This document shows positions 25,387-33,592 of a DNA stretch of 56,743 nt, in pieces. The notes under the pieces are model-generated. The model saw only the letters and a program-made list of their open reading frames with translations. It did not search any database and was not told the DNA's origin. Numbering within the stretch: position 1 is the stretch's first letter; each line of letters opens with the position of its first letter. Origin of the DNA: CAZVKN01 sp964627035 (GTDB lineage: Bacteria; Electryoneota; AABM5-125-24; Hatepunaeales; Hatepunaeaceae); NCBI GenBank assembly GCA_964627035.1, contig CAZVKN010000017.1, positions 1-56,743 of the forward strand, in the 5' to 3' direction. The translations under genes and the position numbers were made by a program.

Positions 25387-25513
25387 ACAGGCGACGTATT
25401 GGCGAGTTTCATGGGATGATGGACAACATAATTGGGGACAAGCGTCACCCTGGATGCAATTGACAAACGTAGATTTTGTTAATTTGAACGAGACTGATAT
25501 TTGGATTGAGTAA
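25387..25513 (+). pseudogene. Possible remnant of a unit 3 small gene
   Basis: A frame without a start reads SQATYWRVSWDDGQHNWGQA and ends FVNLNETDIWIE at the stop 25511-25513. It occupies the place held by the small exported-protein gene in units 1 and 2. The shared TYWR string also occurs on the minus strand near 20040. Composition looks protein-like, but identity is unproven. Confidence 0.35.
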
Positions 25514-25537
25514 AAACAGCTTAGACAGATATCTGTT

Positions 25538-25570
25538 ACTGGACAGTGATATTATCTATCACTGTCCAGT
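25538..25570 (+). promoter_or_regulatory. Perfect hairpin upstream of sorting-domain gene (unit 3)
   Basis: Fourteen-base perfect arms (ACTGGACAGTGATA and complement) with a five-base loop, 32 bases before the ATG at 25603. No T-tract. It occupies the same place as the unit 1 and unit 2 hairpins. It could be an operator, an RNA stabiliser or an attenuator. Confidence 0.8.
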
Positions 25571-25602
25571 ATTCAATTGAGTTAACTTTTGAGAGGAATG
25601 AA

Positions 25603-27843
25603 ATGTATCGCATTATCTTATTGGTAAATGTAATTGCTTTAACTTCGACTCTTTCGACTGCCGAGCCGGGCATAAATTGGATGCAGACTTACGACAGTGG
25701 CGCGGATGAAGGATTCTATGACATCTATGCTGTTGCTGGAGGTGGCTATATAATGTGCGGGCATACTACGGATGTTTGGCCCCGTCTCGGTAGCATTTGG
25801 CTTGTCAGAATAAACGACGAAGGCGAAATAATTTGGGAACAGACTTATGATGAGGGCAATTCAAATGACGTAGTTCATTCAATCATTGAAACAGATGACG
25901 GCAATTTCCTTGTTGGTGGACAGAGAAATGGTCGCGCTACAGCTCTTTTGGTTGATCAAGATGGTGACGAAATCTGGTGGAATGACTACAGAACAGGAAG
26001 GTTCCGGGCAGTAATTGAGTTAAAAAGTGGTGAATTTGCATTAACAGGTGGATCAAACGATACGGGCTATCTAATTATGATAAACGGTGATGGAGATGTG
26101 CTTTGGGAACGCCAGATTGATTGTGGTGGATCAAGAGGAAGATTTACCTGCCTGCGTGAGACCAACGGAGGCATTGTAACAGCCGGACATTGCCGTACAA
26201 ATCGACTAATAAATTATCACATTTGGATTGTGAAGGTTGACATGGACGGCGAAACGGTTTGGACGCGTTTTCACTGGAATGATCATTTGAGGATGACAAT
26301 TGTCGCCGGTTTGGTTTCTTCACCCAATGGTGGGTTTGCGACCGCAGGTATCGGTACTAACAGGGAGGGGGACTTTCGTGATCATTTTTTTCTCCACAAA
26401 GTAAATAATCAGGGACAACAGCAATGGGCAAGAGAATATGAACGACAAGGTACCAATTGGGAGTATTGTGAAGCTTTGGTTGATATGGACGCACAGGGTG
26501 GATATGCCTTGGTCGGTAGAGGACGCCACCGCGATCAAGATGACAGAAGTTTAACCCGTCATCCATTAATAATAAGAACCAACAATAACGGTCAGGTCCA
26601 ATGGAGAGCAACTTATTTTGATCGGGATCAGAATCAATTTGGATTAAGGCATCAATATAATGGGTTTAACTCGGTGGTTGTTGGACATGATGGTGGCTTG
26701 ATAGCTGCCGGATCAATTGACAATATAGGTGATAGTACAGGACAGGACGGCTTTGTGATGAAATTGGAACCTGAACAGCTCGAACCCATTATATTTTACT
26801 GGTCACCTGAGGATACCGTGTTTTCAATCTTTTCTACCGACACAACCGAGTTCATAGTCAGAGCCCGTGATCAGCAGGGTGATGAATTTGGCTACACCTG
26901 GATCATGGGTGAGGACACACTGGGACATGACAGCACAGTAACGAAGATATGGGAAAATGTTGGTGAATACGTCGTTCAATGTCAGGCTTCGGACGGTGAG
27001 AATGTCAGCAGAATAAATTGGCATGTTGAAGTAGCTGATATGTACATAGACAGCTTCCAACCCGACACTCTCAATCCGTCCACCCGCCGCAACAGCACAA
27101 TAGACTTCTCAGTCACAACTCGAGCCATCGAAGACGACCCGGTTGAATACCAATGGCTGCTGAATGACGAGCAGATCGCAGAAAACGACAGCGTATCCAT
27201 TCGCTTCGAGCGAGGTCGGGAGCACAGTGTCACAGCGATTGCATCTCAAGGCGTGCTTGCCGACAGCGTGACATGGCAGGTTTTGGTCAACGATTTGATC
27301 GTTGACTATATGCCTGAGCAACTTGAACTGTCGGTTGAGGTAGATACAACATTTGAGTTCGAGGTCTTCCCGTTCGATCCGAATGATGACTCGCTGACCT
27401 TTCTGTGGACACTCGACGGCGACTCAATCAGCGACAACTCGTGGGTGCTGGTTAACTTTGATACTACTGGAGTGTATGATATAACAGCCTACGTCTCCGA
27501 CACAACAGAATCCGACTCATTGACATGGACGATAGATGTCACCCCGAACAGTGTCTATTCCGATGACCCACGACACCCCGACACTCCGGTACTATATCCG
27601 GCTGTGCCCAATCCGTTTAACTCGACGACGACTGTGAGGTACTATCTGCCGACAGGTTCACAGGTTAGGTTGAGTCTGTTTGATGTTCAGGGGAGATTAG
27701 TTGTGAGGTTGGTGAATAGATTCCGGACTGTGGGGGAGCATTTGGTTGTGATTGAAGGTAATGATTTGGTTTCTGGGGTTTATTTTGTTAGGATGGTCGC
27801 TGACGATTTTAACAATATAAGGAAGATTGTGCTTATACAATAG
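25603..27843 (+). CDS. Secreted propeller/Ig-like protein with type IX sorting domain (unit 3)
   Basis: A 746-residue paralogue of the 14390 and 16987 genes. Signal peptide IILLVNVIALTSTLSTAE; propeller-like repeats (SIIETDDGNFLVGGQRNG, AVIELKSGEFALTGGSND); Ig-like domains; sorting domain YPAVPNPFNSTTTVRYYLP, LSLFDVQGRLV, SGVYFVRM, IVLIQ. The ATG at 25603 with GAGAGG upstream is preferred to 25546, which lies inside the hairpin. From about 27046 to 27560 the DNA is nearly identical to the two minus-strand copies, but the first Ig domain is its own. Confidence 0.85.
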   Translation: MYRIILLVNVIALTSTLSTAEPGINWMQTYDSGADEGFYDIYAVAGGGYIMCGHTTDVWPRLGSIWLVRINDEGEIIWEQTYDEGNSNDVVHSIIETDDGNFLVGGQRNGRATALLVDQDGDEIWWNDYRTGRFRAVIELKSGEFALTGGSNDTGYLIMINGDGDVLWERQIDCGGSRGRFTCLRETNGGIVTAGHCRTNRLINYHIWIVKVDMDGETVWTRFHWNDHLRMTIVAGLVSSPNGGFATAGIGTNREGDFRDHFFLHKVNNQGQQQWAREYERQGTNWEYCEALVDMDAQGGYALVGRGRHRDQDDRSLTRHPLIIRTNNNGQVQWRATYFDRDQNQFGLRHQYNGFNSVVVGHDGGLIAAGSIDNIGDSTGQDGFVMKLEPEQLEPIIFYWSPEDTVFSIFSTDTTEFIVRARDQQGDEFGYTWIMGEDTLGHDSTVTKIWENVGEYVVQCQASDGENVSRINWHVEVADMYIDSFQPDTLNPSTRRNSTIDFSVTTRAIEDDPVEYQWLLNDEQIAENDSVSIRFERGREHSVTAIASQGVLADSVTWQVLVNDLIVDYMPEQLELSVEVDTTFEFEVFPFDPNDDSLTFLWTLDGDSISDNSWVLVNFDTTGVYDITAYVSDTTESDSLTWTIDVTPNSVYSDDPRHPDTPVLYPAVPNPFNSTTTVRYYLPTGSQVRLSLFDVQGRLVVRLVNRFRTVGEHLVVIEGNDLVSGVYFVRMVADDFNNIRKIVLIQ

Positions 27844-27863
27844 AGTATGTCCGATAACACAGT

Positions 27864-27944
27864 CATTGCGAGAAACGAAGTGACGAAGCAATCTCTAACC
27901 TATTGATAATACAACAGATTACTTCACTTCGTTCGCAATGACAG
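27864..27944. repeat. GTCATTGCGAG-type palindromic element, copy 2
   Basis: Ends GTCATTGCGAGAAACGAAGT and CTTCGTTCGCAATGAC are complementary. Same family as 14229-14313. Both copies lie directly downstream of a gene, in convergent gaps. Confidence 0.8.
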
Positions 27945-28003
27945 AGCCGTTTTTCACATTATCGGACAGACTCAATAGGGTCTGGATATCGCCAAGTCAG
28001 CTA

Positions 28004-28357
28004 CTATTCCACAGCTTTTGCCTTGAAAAACACTGTTGTGATCAGTTCGGTTAAGATGCCGTATATCAGCCCCATTATGATTGTCCAGGCAAAGATCATC
28101 GGCTGATCCATTGTCGGGAATGCCATCGGGATACTCGTCAGAAGCCCGATGAACAGACCGTGCAGCCACCATGACAATTGTAATGCGCTGATTCCAATCA
28201 TAAATCCCATCAGCGTACGACCGAACACGATGGACAGCTTGATGCCGACTGTCAATTGGTTGGTTGGATCCGGACTCGAACTCGCTAATGTCACGCAGAT
28301 CAAGCCGAAAACAAAACCGCAAACGGTTGCGATTAGTACTCGTTTTGCCGAGAGCAT
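28004..28357 (-). CDS. Small multispanning membrane protein
   Basis: A 117-residue protein with about four hydrophobic segments (VLIATVCGFVFGLICVTLA, IVFGRTLMGFMIGISAL, WLHGLFIGLLTSIPMAF, IMGLIYGILTELITTVFF). GAGGAGG precedes the ATG at 28357, supporting this start over an open frame on another register. No family was recognised with certainty. The M23 peptidase gene follows the opposite edge on the same strand, ~100 bases away, but there is no overlap. Confidence 0.7.
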   Translation of the reverse strand: MLSAKRVLIATVCGFVFGLICVTLASSSPDPTNQLTVGIKLSIVFGRTLMGFMIGISALQLSWWLHGLFIGLLTSIPMAFPTMDQPMIFAWTIIMGLIYGILTELITTVFFKAKAVE

Positions 28358-28459
28358 GTCGTCCCTCCTCAGAATGTTTGTTAAAATGTGAACCCCAAAA
28401 ACAAGTAATATCTGACCGAATCAACGATCAGACCTTATTATATAAAAGGCTATGCTGTA

Positions 28460-29377
28460 TTATCTCGTTGGCAGTTTGGCGTAGCTGTGGAACAGGTAGT
28501 CAACCGGATCTACCGGTTTGCCGTCTTTGCGGACTTCATAGTGTAAATGGGGTGCGGTTGATCTTCCTGTGTTTCCAACTTCACCGATCTTCTGACCGCG
28601 ACCGACCCGACTGCCTTTGGAAACCTGGATTTTTGAAAGATGCCCGAAGGCTGTTTTTATGTCATAGCCGTGATCTATCACAATAAGTTTACCCAGACCG
28701 GGTGTCCGCTTGGCGAAAACTACTATTCCATCCGCAGGTGCGCGCACAGGTGTGCCTCGTTCGACACAGAAGTCCATCCCCTTATGATAGGTGCGTCGGT
28801 GCGTGAAAGGATCTCGCCTGTATCCAAATTTGGAACTGCAAAATCCTCCTTCAACCGGTCGTATCGAAGGTGTGTGAGCTATAAGATCTTCTTTCTCATT
28901 AAATTGGCGTTCTATCTCGATGAAACTGGATACTTGCAGCCTGATCTCACGCTCTATCTTATCAATGTCAAAGATAAGTTTCTGCACGGTTTGATCATTG
29001 CGCGGTAAATTCGGCTTGATCGCACCACCGATACCTACTTCACGGGTGTCTTTATCAATCTGGGGCATATCGGCGAGCAGGCGTAACTGATCGTCACTGT
29101 CCGCCAGCTTGCCAAGCTGCTCATCAACATCGGAAAGCCGTTCGTTCAGACGAGATATATTACTATGGAGTTCACGATTTTCGGTCATTACTTCAGTCAT
29201 CGCCTGATGTGTCATTCCTGTGGCGATTAAATGGCTGGATAAGTATATGATGGAACCTGTCAAAACAAGTATGAACATTGAAAGGATGGCAATTCTGAAC
29301 CTGGAAAACTTGAGGTTGCGTTTCCAGGTTGTACCGTTGGCAGTAAACAAAAGCTGGTAATAGCGTTTCTTAATCAT
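28460..29377 (-). CDS. M23 family metallopeptidase with coiled coil
   Basis: A 305-residue protein with an N-terminal membrane anchor (IAILSMFILVLTGSIIYLSS), a coiled-coil stretch (residues ~60-150) and a C-terminal LytM/M23 domain. The zinc motifs are present: HKGMDFCVERGTPVRAPADG (HxxxD), FGHLSKI and the final HLHYEV (HxH). All four ligands appear intact, so it should cut peptide cross-links in peptidoglycan. Coiled-coil M23 proteins often act in cell division or envelope growth. Confidence 0.93.
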   Translation of the reverse strand: MIKKRYYQLLFTANGTTWKRNLKFSRFRIAILSMFILVLTGSIIYLSSHLIATGMTHQAMTEVMTENRELHSNISRLNERLSDVDEQLGKLADSDDQLRLLADMPQIDKDTREVGIGGAIKPNLPRNDQTVQKLIFDIDKIEREIRLQVSSFIEIERQFNEKEDLIAHTPSIRPVEGGFCSSKFGYRRDPFTHRRTYHKGMDFCVERGTPVRAPADGIVVFAKRTPGLGKLIVIDHGYDIKTAFGHLSKIQVSKGSRVGRGQKIGEVGNTGRSTAPHLHYEVRKDGKPVDPVDYLFHSYAKLPTR

Positions 29378-29590
29378 CGCATAACCAGGTTAGAATTTTG
29401 ACGCTCAATTTTTCTCCTCTTCGACGACCGAAATCGGTGATAGCTCGACAGGTAGTTAAACATAATATTTTCTTCACCTGTTGTCAAGTGATATTTTGCT
29501 TTGTGACCACAATCACATCAGAAATCTAACTCCTTGACTTTTTTACCGGCAATGCTTATCATAGTGACAACTTTGTAGTGATTTAATATT
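29378..29590. other. Intergenic region between divergent genes
   Basis: The gap between the M23 and CapA-like genes. Apart from the cloverleaf-like repeat at 29591-29644 I see no gene. Promoters for both directions should lie here but none stands out. Confidence 0.4.
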
Positions 29591-29644
29591 TGTAGTCGGG
29601 CTTGTCTCAAGCCCGACGTCGTGGTTGAGACAACCACGACTACA
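29591..29644. repeat. Double-hairpin repeat, TTGTCTCAA core, copy 1
   Basis: Outer arms TGTA/TACA enclose two hairpins: GTCGGGCTTG with its complement over TCT, and GTCGTGGTTG with its complement over AGA. The element can fold as a cruciform or cloverleaf. Related copies are at 35349-35402 and 52491-52523. Confidence 0.85.
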
Positions 29645-29685
29645 GGTACCACTATAAGCTGACACCCCCTAATAAATATAGAGAT

Positions 29686-30717
29686 ATGACTGTGAAATAT
29701 CAAGCTATTCTTTTGATTGCACTACTTGCTGTTCCGCTTATACATGGAGAGCAGGATACGGAAGCTATAACCTTTGCAATGGTCGGTGACATAATGCTCG
29801 GAACAGATTATCCCGAGCCGAATCTACCACCTGAAGACGGCAGCTATCTATTGGAGGAAGCGGGCAAATATCTGAGAGAGGCAGACGTAGCGATAGGCAA
29901 TCTGGAAGGGACGATCACTTCGGAACAGGAATGCGCTAAGGTTGTAAATGAAGGTTTTGTGTATGCGTTCCGAACACCCCCATATCTATCAGGTCTTCTC
30001 GGAAAAGCAGGATTCGACGTGCTCAACACTGCGAACAATCATTCGCGTGATTTCGGACTCTCCGGCACTGAAGAAACTGAAATGATACTGGCATCACTTG
30101 GAATCCAACCGACCGGACGCAGAGGTACAGCAGCCATATTGGAAGTCAGGAAGACTACAATTGCAGTCATAGGATTCTCACCCTATGAGGCGGATAATTC
30201 GTTATTGGAGATTGATAAGGCGGTTGCATTTGTTGATTCTATTGATGAAGTTGTTGATATTATCGTGGTAACATTTCACGGAGGTGCTGAAGGTGCAAGT
30301 AACATCCATCTCAGTGATAGTGCTGAGACTTACCTCGGTGAGGATAGGGGTGATTTGCGTCAGTTTGCGCATTCCGTTGTAGATGCCGGGGCGGACATAG
30401 TGTTTGGGCACGGACCTCATGTCCCGCGCGCTATGGAAGTGTACAGTAACCGGATAATCGCTTATAGTCTCGGTAACTTCTGCACCTGGAAGGGTCTTAA
30501 GGTTAGTGGTGTGAATGGATTGGCTCCGCTGCTATGGGTGGAAGTCTCCGAGTCGGGGGAGCTTGTGGATCTGCAGGTAATCTCGTTTGAGCAGCAGACA
30601 CAGCATTATCCACTGTTGGATTCGCTGGATCGAGCGGGTAAGTTGATGTTGGAGCTGTCCAGGACGGATATCGGAGCACTGCATCCGATGATAGAAAAGG
30701 CTATTCACAACAAATGA
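29686..30717 (+). CDS. CapA/PgsA-family metallophosphatase-like protein
   Basis: A 343-residue exported protein: signal segment AILLIALLAVPLIHG, then the PGA_cap fold with FAMVGDIMLGTDYPE, GNLEGTITS, DVLNTANNHSRDFG, VVTFHGGAEG, DIVFGHGPHVPRAMEVY and AYSLGNFCT. The Asp, Asn and His residues of the metallo-phosphatase-like site are present. Family members take part in poly-gamma-glutamate capsule synthesis or release, but no capB/capC genes are nearby. A GTG six bases downstream (29692) is an alternative start. Confidence 0.9.
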   Translation: MTVKYQAILLIALLAVPLIHGEQDTEAITFAMVGDIMLGTDYPEPNLPPEDGSYLLEEAGKYLREADVAIGNLEGTITSEQECAKVVNEGFVYAFRTPPYLSGLLGKAGFDVLNTANNHSRDFGLSGTEETEMILASLGIQPTGRRGTAAILEVRKTTIAVIGFSPYEADNSLLEIDKAVAFVDSIDEVVDIIVVTFHGGAEGASNIHLSDSAETYLGEDRGDLRQFAHSVVDAGADIVFGHGPHVPRAMEVYSNRIIAYSLGNFCTWKGLKVSGVNGLAPLLWVEVSESGELVDLQVISFEQQTQHYPLLDSLDRAGKLMLELSRTDIGALHPMIEKAIHNK

Positions 30718-30743
30718 AACGGATTAAGCAGATTGATGCTCCG

Positions 30744-30767
30744 CTGTCAGGTCGCCGTACCTGACAG
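30744..30767. repeat. Constant-loop hairpin (CGCCGT), stem CTGTCAGGT
   Basis: Nine-base perfect arms around CGCCGT between the CapA-like and biotin-carrier genes. A worn second hairpin with the same loop on the other strand (CAGCC/GGCTG around ACGGCG) lies at 30798-30813. Member of a family at 35276-35299, 35321-35344, 35405-35430 and 47702-47725. Confidence 0.85.
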
Positions 30768-30842
30768 TGATCTAATTGTTATTGTGTAAGTTGCTGCCAG
30801 CCACGGCGGGCTGACGGCGAGTACTCTGCAGGAAATAAGGAC

Positions 30843-31361
30843 GTGAAATACTTCATAGATATAAAAGGCAAACAGTTAGAGGTTGACCTGCCTACTGACG
30901 ACAGTGGAACGGTCATAGTGGATCAGGAGCCGTTGTCGGTTGATGTCAAGGATGTCGGCGACAAGGGAGTTCTGTCATGTATGGTTGGTGGAGTGCCGTA
31001 TCTGATGAATTTGGAACGGACGGATGACGGTTATCGCGTTCATGTGAACGGTGTGGATGTCAAGGTTGGAGTTGCCGACGAACGGGCGATGTCTATCCGC
31101 AAACTGATCGGTAAGCGCAATTCCAAGCGCGATTCAGCCGGAGACATCAAAGCTCCCATGCCGGGACTGGTGGTAAAGCTGCTGGTCAGTGAGGGTGACG
31201 TTGTGACCAAAGGTCAGGGTATTATTGTCGTCGAAGCGATGAAGATGGAAAACGAGATCGCTGCTCCGATTGACGGCACGGTCAAAGCGATCAAAGTCGA
31301 AGCAGGACAGGCTATTAATAAGAATGAACTGATGATTGTGATTAAGGGGAATGGGGAGTGA
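30843..31361 (+). CDS. Biotin carboxyl carrier protein (acyl-CoA carboxylase type)
   Basis: A 172-residue carrier. The C-terminal biotinyl domain contains KAPMPGLVVKLLVSEGDVV and the biotinylation site VVEAMKMENEI; the N-terminal half (KYFIDIKGKQLEVDL, VHVNGVDVKVGVADERAM) resembles carriers of propionyl-CoA carboxylase or methylmalonyl-CoA decarboxylase. Start GTG at 30843 with ATAAGG upstream. The methylmalonyl-CoA mutase gene lies 670 bases downstream, beyond the Doc pair, so a role in propionyl/methylmalonyl-CoA metabolism is likely. The carboxylase partner subunits are not in the window. Confidence 0.87.
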   Translation: MKYFIDIKGKQLEVDLPTDDSGTVIVDQEPLSVDVKDVGDKGVLSCMVGGVPYLMNLERTDDGYRVHVNGVDVKVGVADERAMSIRKLIGKRNSKRDSAGDIKAPMPGLVVKLLVSEGDVVTKGQGIIVVEAMKMENEIAAPIDGTVKAIKVEAGQAINKNELMIVIKGNGE

Positions 31362-31364
31362 TAG

Positions 31365-31772
31365 CTACTTCGGTTTGAAGTGTTGGGTGAGGATTTCTGC
31401 TATTTGGGGAATGTCGTAGTTACCTTTTGCGATGGATAGAGCGAGGTCAATGATGACCTCTTTGGTGAAGGAACTTTGTTTCACAAGATTATTTTGACGT
31501 AGGAATTTGATTGTTGCAGCGATACCGGTTCGTTTGTTCCCGTCAGCAAACACATGATCCTTAATGATGTAGAACGCATAACACGCTGTTTTTTCATAGA
31601 TATTTGGGTATCTTTCAACACCGAATAGAATTAAACTTGGGGCTTCAACCAAAAACTCAAACGAAGTGGGATTGGCTATATTGTTACCCATTGAAGTATA
31701 ATGACCGCCGTGTTCAGCGATCATTCTCCAGTTAATCTCGATGATGCCCTGTCGAGACAGATATCTGATCAT
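31365..31772 (-). CDS. doc: Doc-type (Fic-fold) toxin
   Basis: A 135-residue death-on-curing family protein. The motif HVFADGNKRTGIAATIKFL matches the Doc consensus HxFx[DN]xNKRTA. Doc enzymes phosphorylate elongation factor Tu and stop translation. The start YLSRQGIIEINWRMI is also family-like. It runs against the biotin-carrier gene with a three-base gap. It overlaps the upstream small gene by four bases (ATGA), the normal antitoxin-toxin order. Confidence 0.88.
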   Translation of the reverse strand: MIRYLSRQGIIEINWRMIAEHGGHYTSMGNNIANPTSFEFLVEAPSLILFGVERYPNIYEKTACYAFYIIKDHVFADGNKRTGIAATIKFLRQNNLVKQSSFTKEVIIDLALSIAKGNYDIPQIAEILTQHFKPK

Positions 31773-31954
31773 AGCTTAGCTAATTCAGCCCAGGCATCTT
31801 CATGTTCTTCCATGATCTCGTCAAGCAGATCACGTTTCTCGTCGGCAGAGCCTTTCTCATTACTGCCTTTGGCTTGAGGCTTGATGCTGTCTAACTTGTC
31901 GTGCGGCGCATCACTGTCGATAGGATGATCTGTATTCTGTTCACGTTGTTTCAT
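31769..31954 (-). CDS. Short putative antitoxin of the Doc toxin
   Basis: A 61-residue, strongly charged, largely disordered-looking protein (KQREQNTDHPIDSDAPHDKL, ending DEIMEEHEDAWAELAKL). It directly precedes and overlaps doc. Only the acidic C-terminal helix resembles the toxin-binding tail of Phd-like antitoxins. The N-terminal YefM/Phd DNA-binding domain is absent, so autoregulation must differ or be lacking. Identification rests mainly on context. Confidence 0.6.
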   Translation of the reverse strand: MKQREQNTDHPIDSDAPHDKLDSIKPQAKGSNEKGSADEKRDLLDEIMEEHEDAWAELAKL

Positions 31955-32030
31955 CGTATAGAACCTTAAATATCAGTTAACCTGTCAGTAAGTTAGTGAA
32001 ATTGTGTTTAGAAATCAAGAAATATAAACA

Positions 32031-33533
32031 ATGAATAACCCCGAATCCCCCGGCTCCCCACCATACACTCGCGGTATCTACCCCGAGATGTATAAACAAC
32101 GGCTGTGGACGATGCGGCAGTATGCCGGATATGCCACAGCTGCTGAGTCGAACGAACGGTATCGCTTAATGCTTCAGCAGGGGCAGACCGGGCTGTCTGT
32201 AGCGTTTGATCTGCCTACGCAGATTGGTTATGACTCGGATCACCCAATTGCATCAGGAGAAGTCGGTAAAGTCGGTGTGGCGATTGATTCGCTGGCAGAT
32301 ATGGAGACACTGTTCGATGGTATTCCACTCGATAAGGTGTCAACGTCTATGACCATCAACTCGACCGCTGCGATACTTCTCGCGCTATACATTGCTGTCG
32401 GTAAGAAACAGGGGGTGTCTCCTGACAAGCTTCGAGGTACAGTGCAGAACGACATTCTCAAGGAGTATATTGCTCGCAAGACGTTCATCTATCCACCAAA
32501 ACCATCAATGCGGCTAATCGTTGATCTGATGCGTTATTGCCGTGATAACGTACCGAAGTGGAATACAATCTCCATCTCAGGCTATCACATCCGCGAGGCT
32601 GGCTCGACCGCTGTTCAGGAGATTGCATTTACCCTTGCTAACGGCATGGCTTATGTCCGTGCGGCGAGTGAAGCCGGGCTGGACGTGGATGAGTTTGCTC
32701 CGAGGCTGTCGTTTTTCTTTAACTCGCACATTAACTTGTTTGAGGAAGCTGCCAAGTTCCGTGCTGCTCGGAGGTTGTGGAGTAATATCATGCGCGACCG
32801 TTTCAAAGCGAAGAATCCACGCAGTTGGATGCTGCGGTTCCACACTCAGACCGCCGGATCGTCACTGACCGCTCAACAACCTGATGTCAATGTAGTTCGT
32901 ACAACCCTTGAGGCACTCGCAGCGGTGTTGGGCGGAACGCAGTCGCTGCATACCAACTCACGTGATGAAGCGTTAGGGCTTCCGACGGAAGAGACGGCGA
33001 CACTAGCTCTGAGGACTCAACAGGTGATCGGCTTTGAATCGGGAGTAGTGGACGAACCTGATCCACTCGGTGGGAGCTACTACGTCGAGAAACTGACCGA
33101 CGACCTCGAACGGCAGGCAATGGAGGAAATTGAGAAGATCGAGGCGATGGGCGGGTCAGTTGCTGCAGTTGAGGATGATTATTTTCAAAATGCAATAGCA
33201 CGTGAAGCGTACCGCTATCAGCTTGACATTGATGAGGAGAAACGAACTGTTATCGGTGTCAATAAATTTGCTGAGAGTGACGAGGTTATGCCGGAGATTT
33301 TGAAGATTGCACCGGAGATTGAGCAGGATCAGGTCACACGGCTGCAGGCTGTCAGACAGAAACGTGACAATAATCAGGTCACCGACTGCCTGAACGAGTT
33401 AGCACAAGCAGCTCAAGACGAGTCAGTTCCAATGATGGAGAAGATTATTGCTGCTGTCGAGTCTTATGCGACCATCGGTGAGATTTCTGATAGTTTGCGA
33501 AATGTTTGGGGGGAGTACCGTGGACGGGAGTAG
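32031..33533 (+). CDS. Methylmalonyl-CoA mutase large (catalytic) subunit
   Basis: A 500-residue protein covering only the TIM-barrel catalytic domain: YTRGIYPEMYKQRLWTMRQY, AGYATAAESNERYRLML, GLSVAFDLPTQIGYDSDHP, TAQQPDVNVVRTTLEALAAV, QSLHTNSRDEALGLPTEETA. The C-terminal B12-binding domain of the ~700-residue single-chain enzyme is missing, as in split mutases whose cobalamin subunit (~135 residues) is separate. That subunit is not in the window. It interconverts succinyl-CoA and methylmalonyl-CoA, linking to sucCD/kor at the window start. Substrate specificity (methylmalonyl versus isobutyryl) was not tested residue by residue. Confidence 0.9.
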   Translation: MNNPESPGSPPYTRGIYPEMYKQRLWTMRQYAGYATAAESNERYRLMLQQGQTGLSVAFDLPTQIGYDSDHPIASGEVGKVGVAIDSLADMETLFDGIPLDKVSTSMTINSTAAILLALYIAVGKKQGVSPDKLRGTVQNDILKEYIARKTFIYPPKPSMRLIVDLMRYCRDNVPKWNTISISGYHIREAGSTAVQEIAFTLANGMAYVRAASEAGLDVDEFAPRLSFFFNSHINLFEEAAKFRAARRLWSNIMRDRFKAKNPRSWMLRFHTQTAGSSLTAQQPDVNVVRTTLEALAAVLGGTQSLHTNSRDEALGLPTEETATLALRTQQVIGFESGVVDEPDPLGGSYYVEKLTDDLERQAMEEIEKIEAMGGSVAAVEDDYFQNAIAREAYRYQLDIDEEKRTVIGVNKFAESDEVMPEILKIAPEIEQDQVTRLQAVRQKRDNNQVTDCLNELAQAAQDESVPMMEKIIAAVESYATIGEISDSLRNVWGEYRGRE

Positions 33534-33592
33534 CAAGGAACGATACATCTGAAATTTACAATAAGACATATTAACAAAAAACTTCATTCCGC

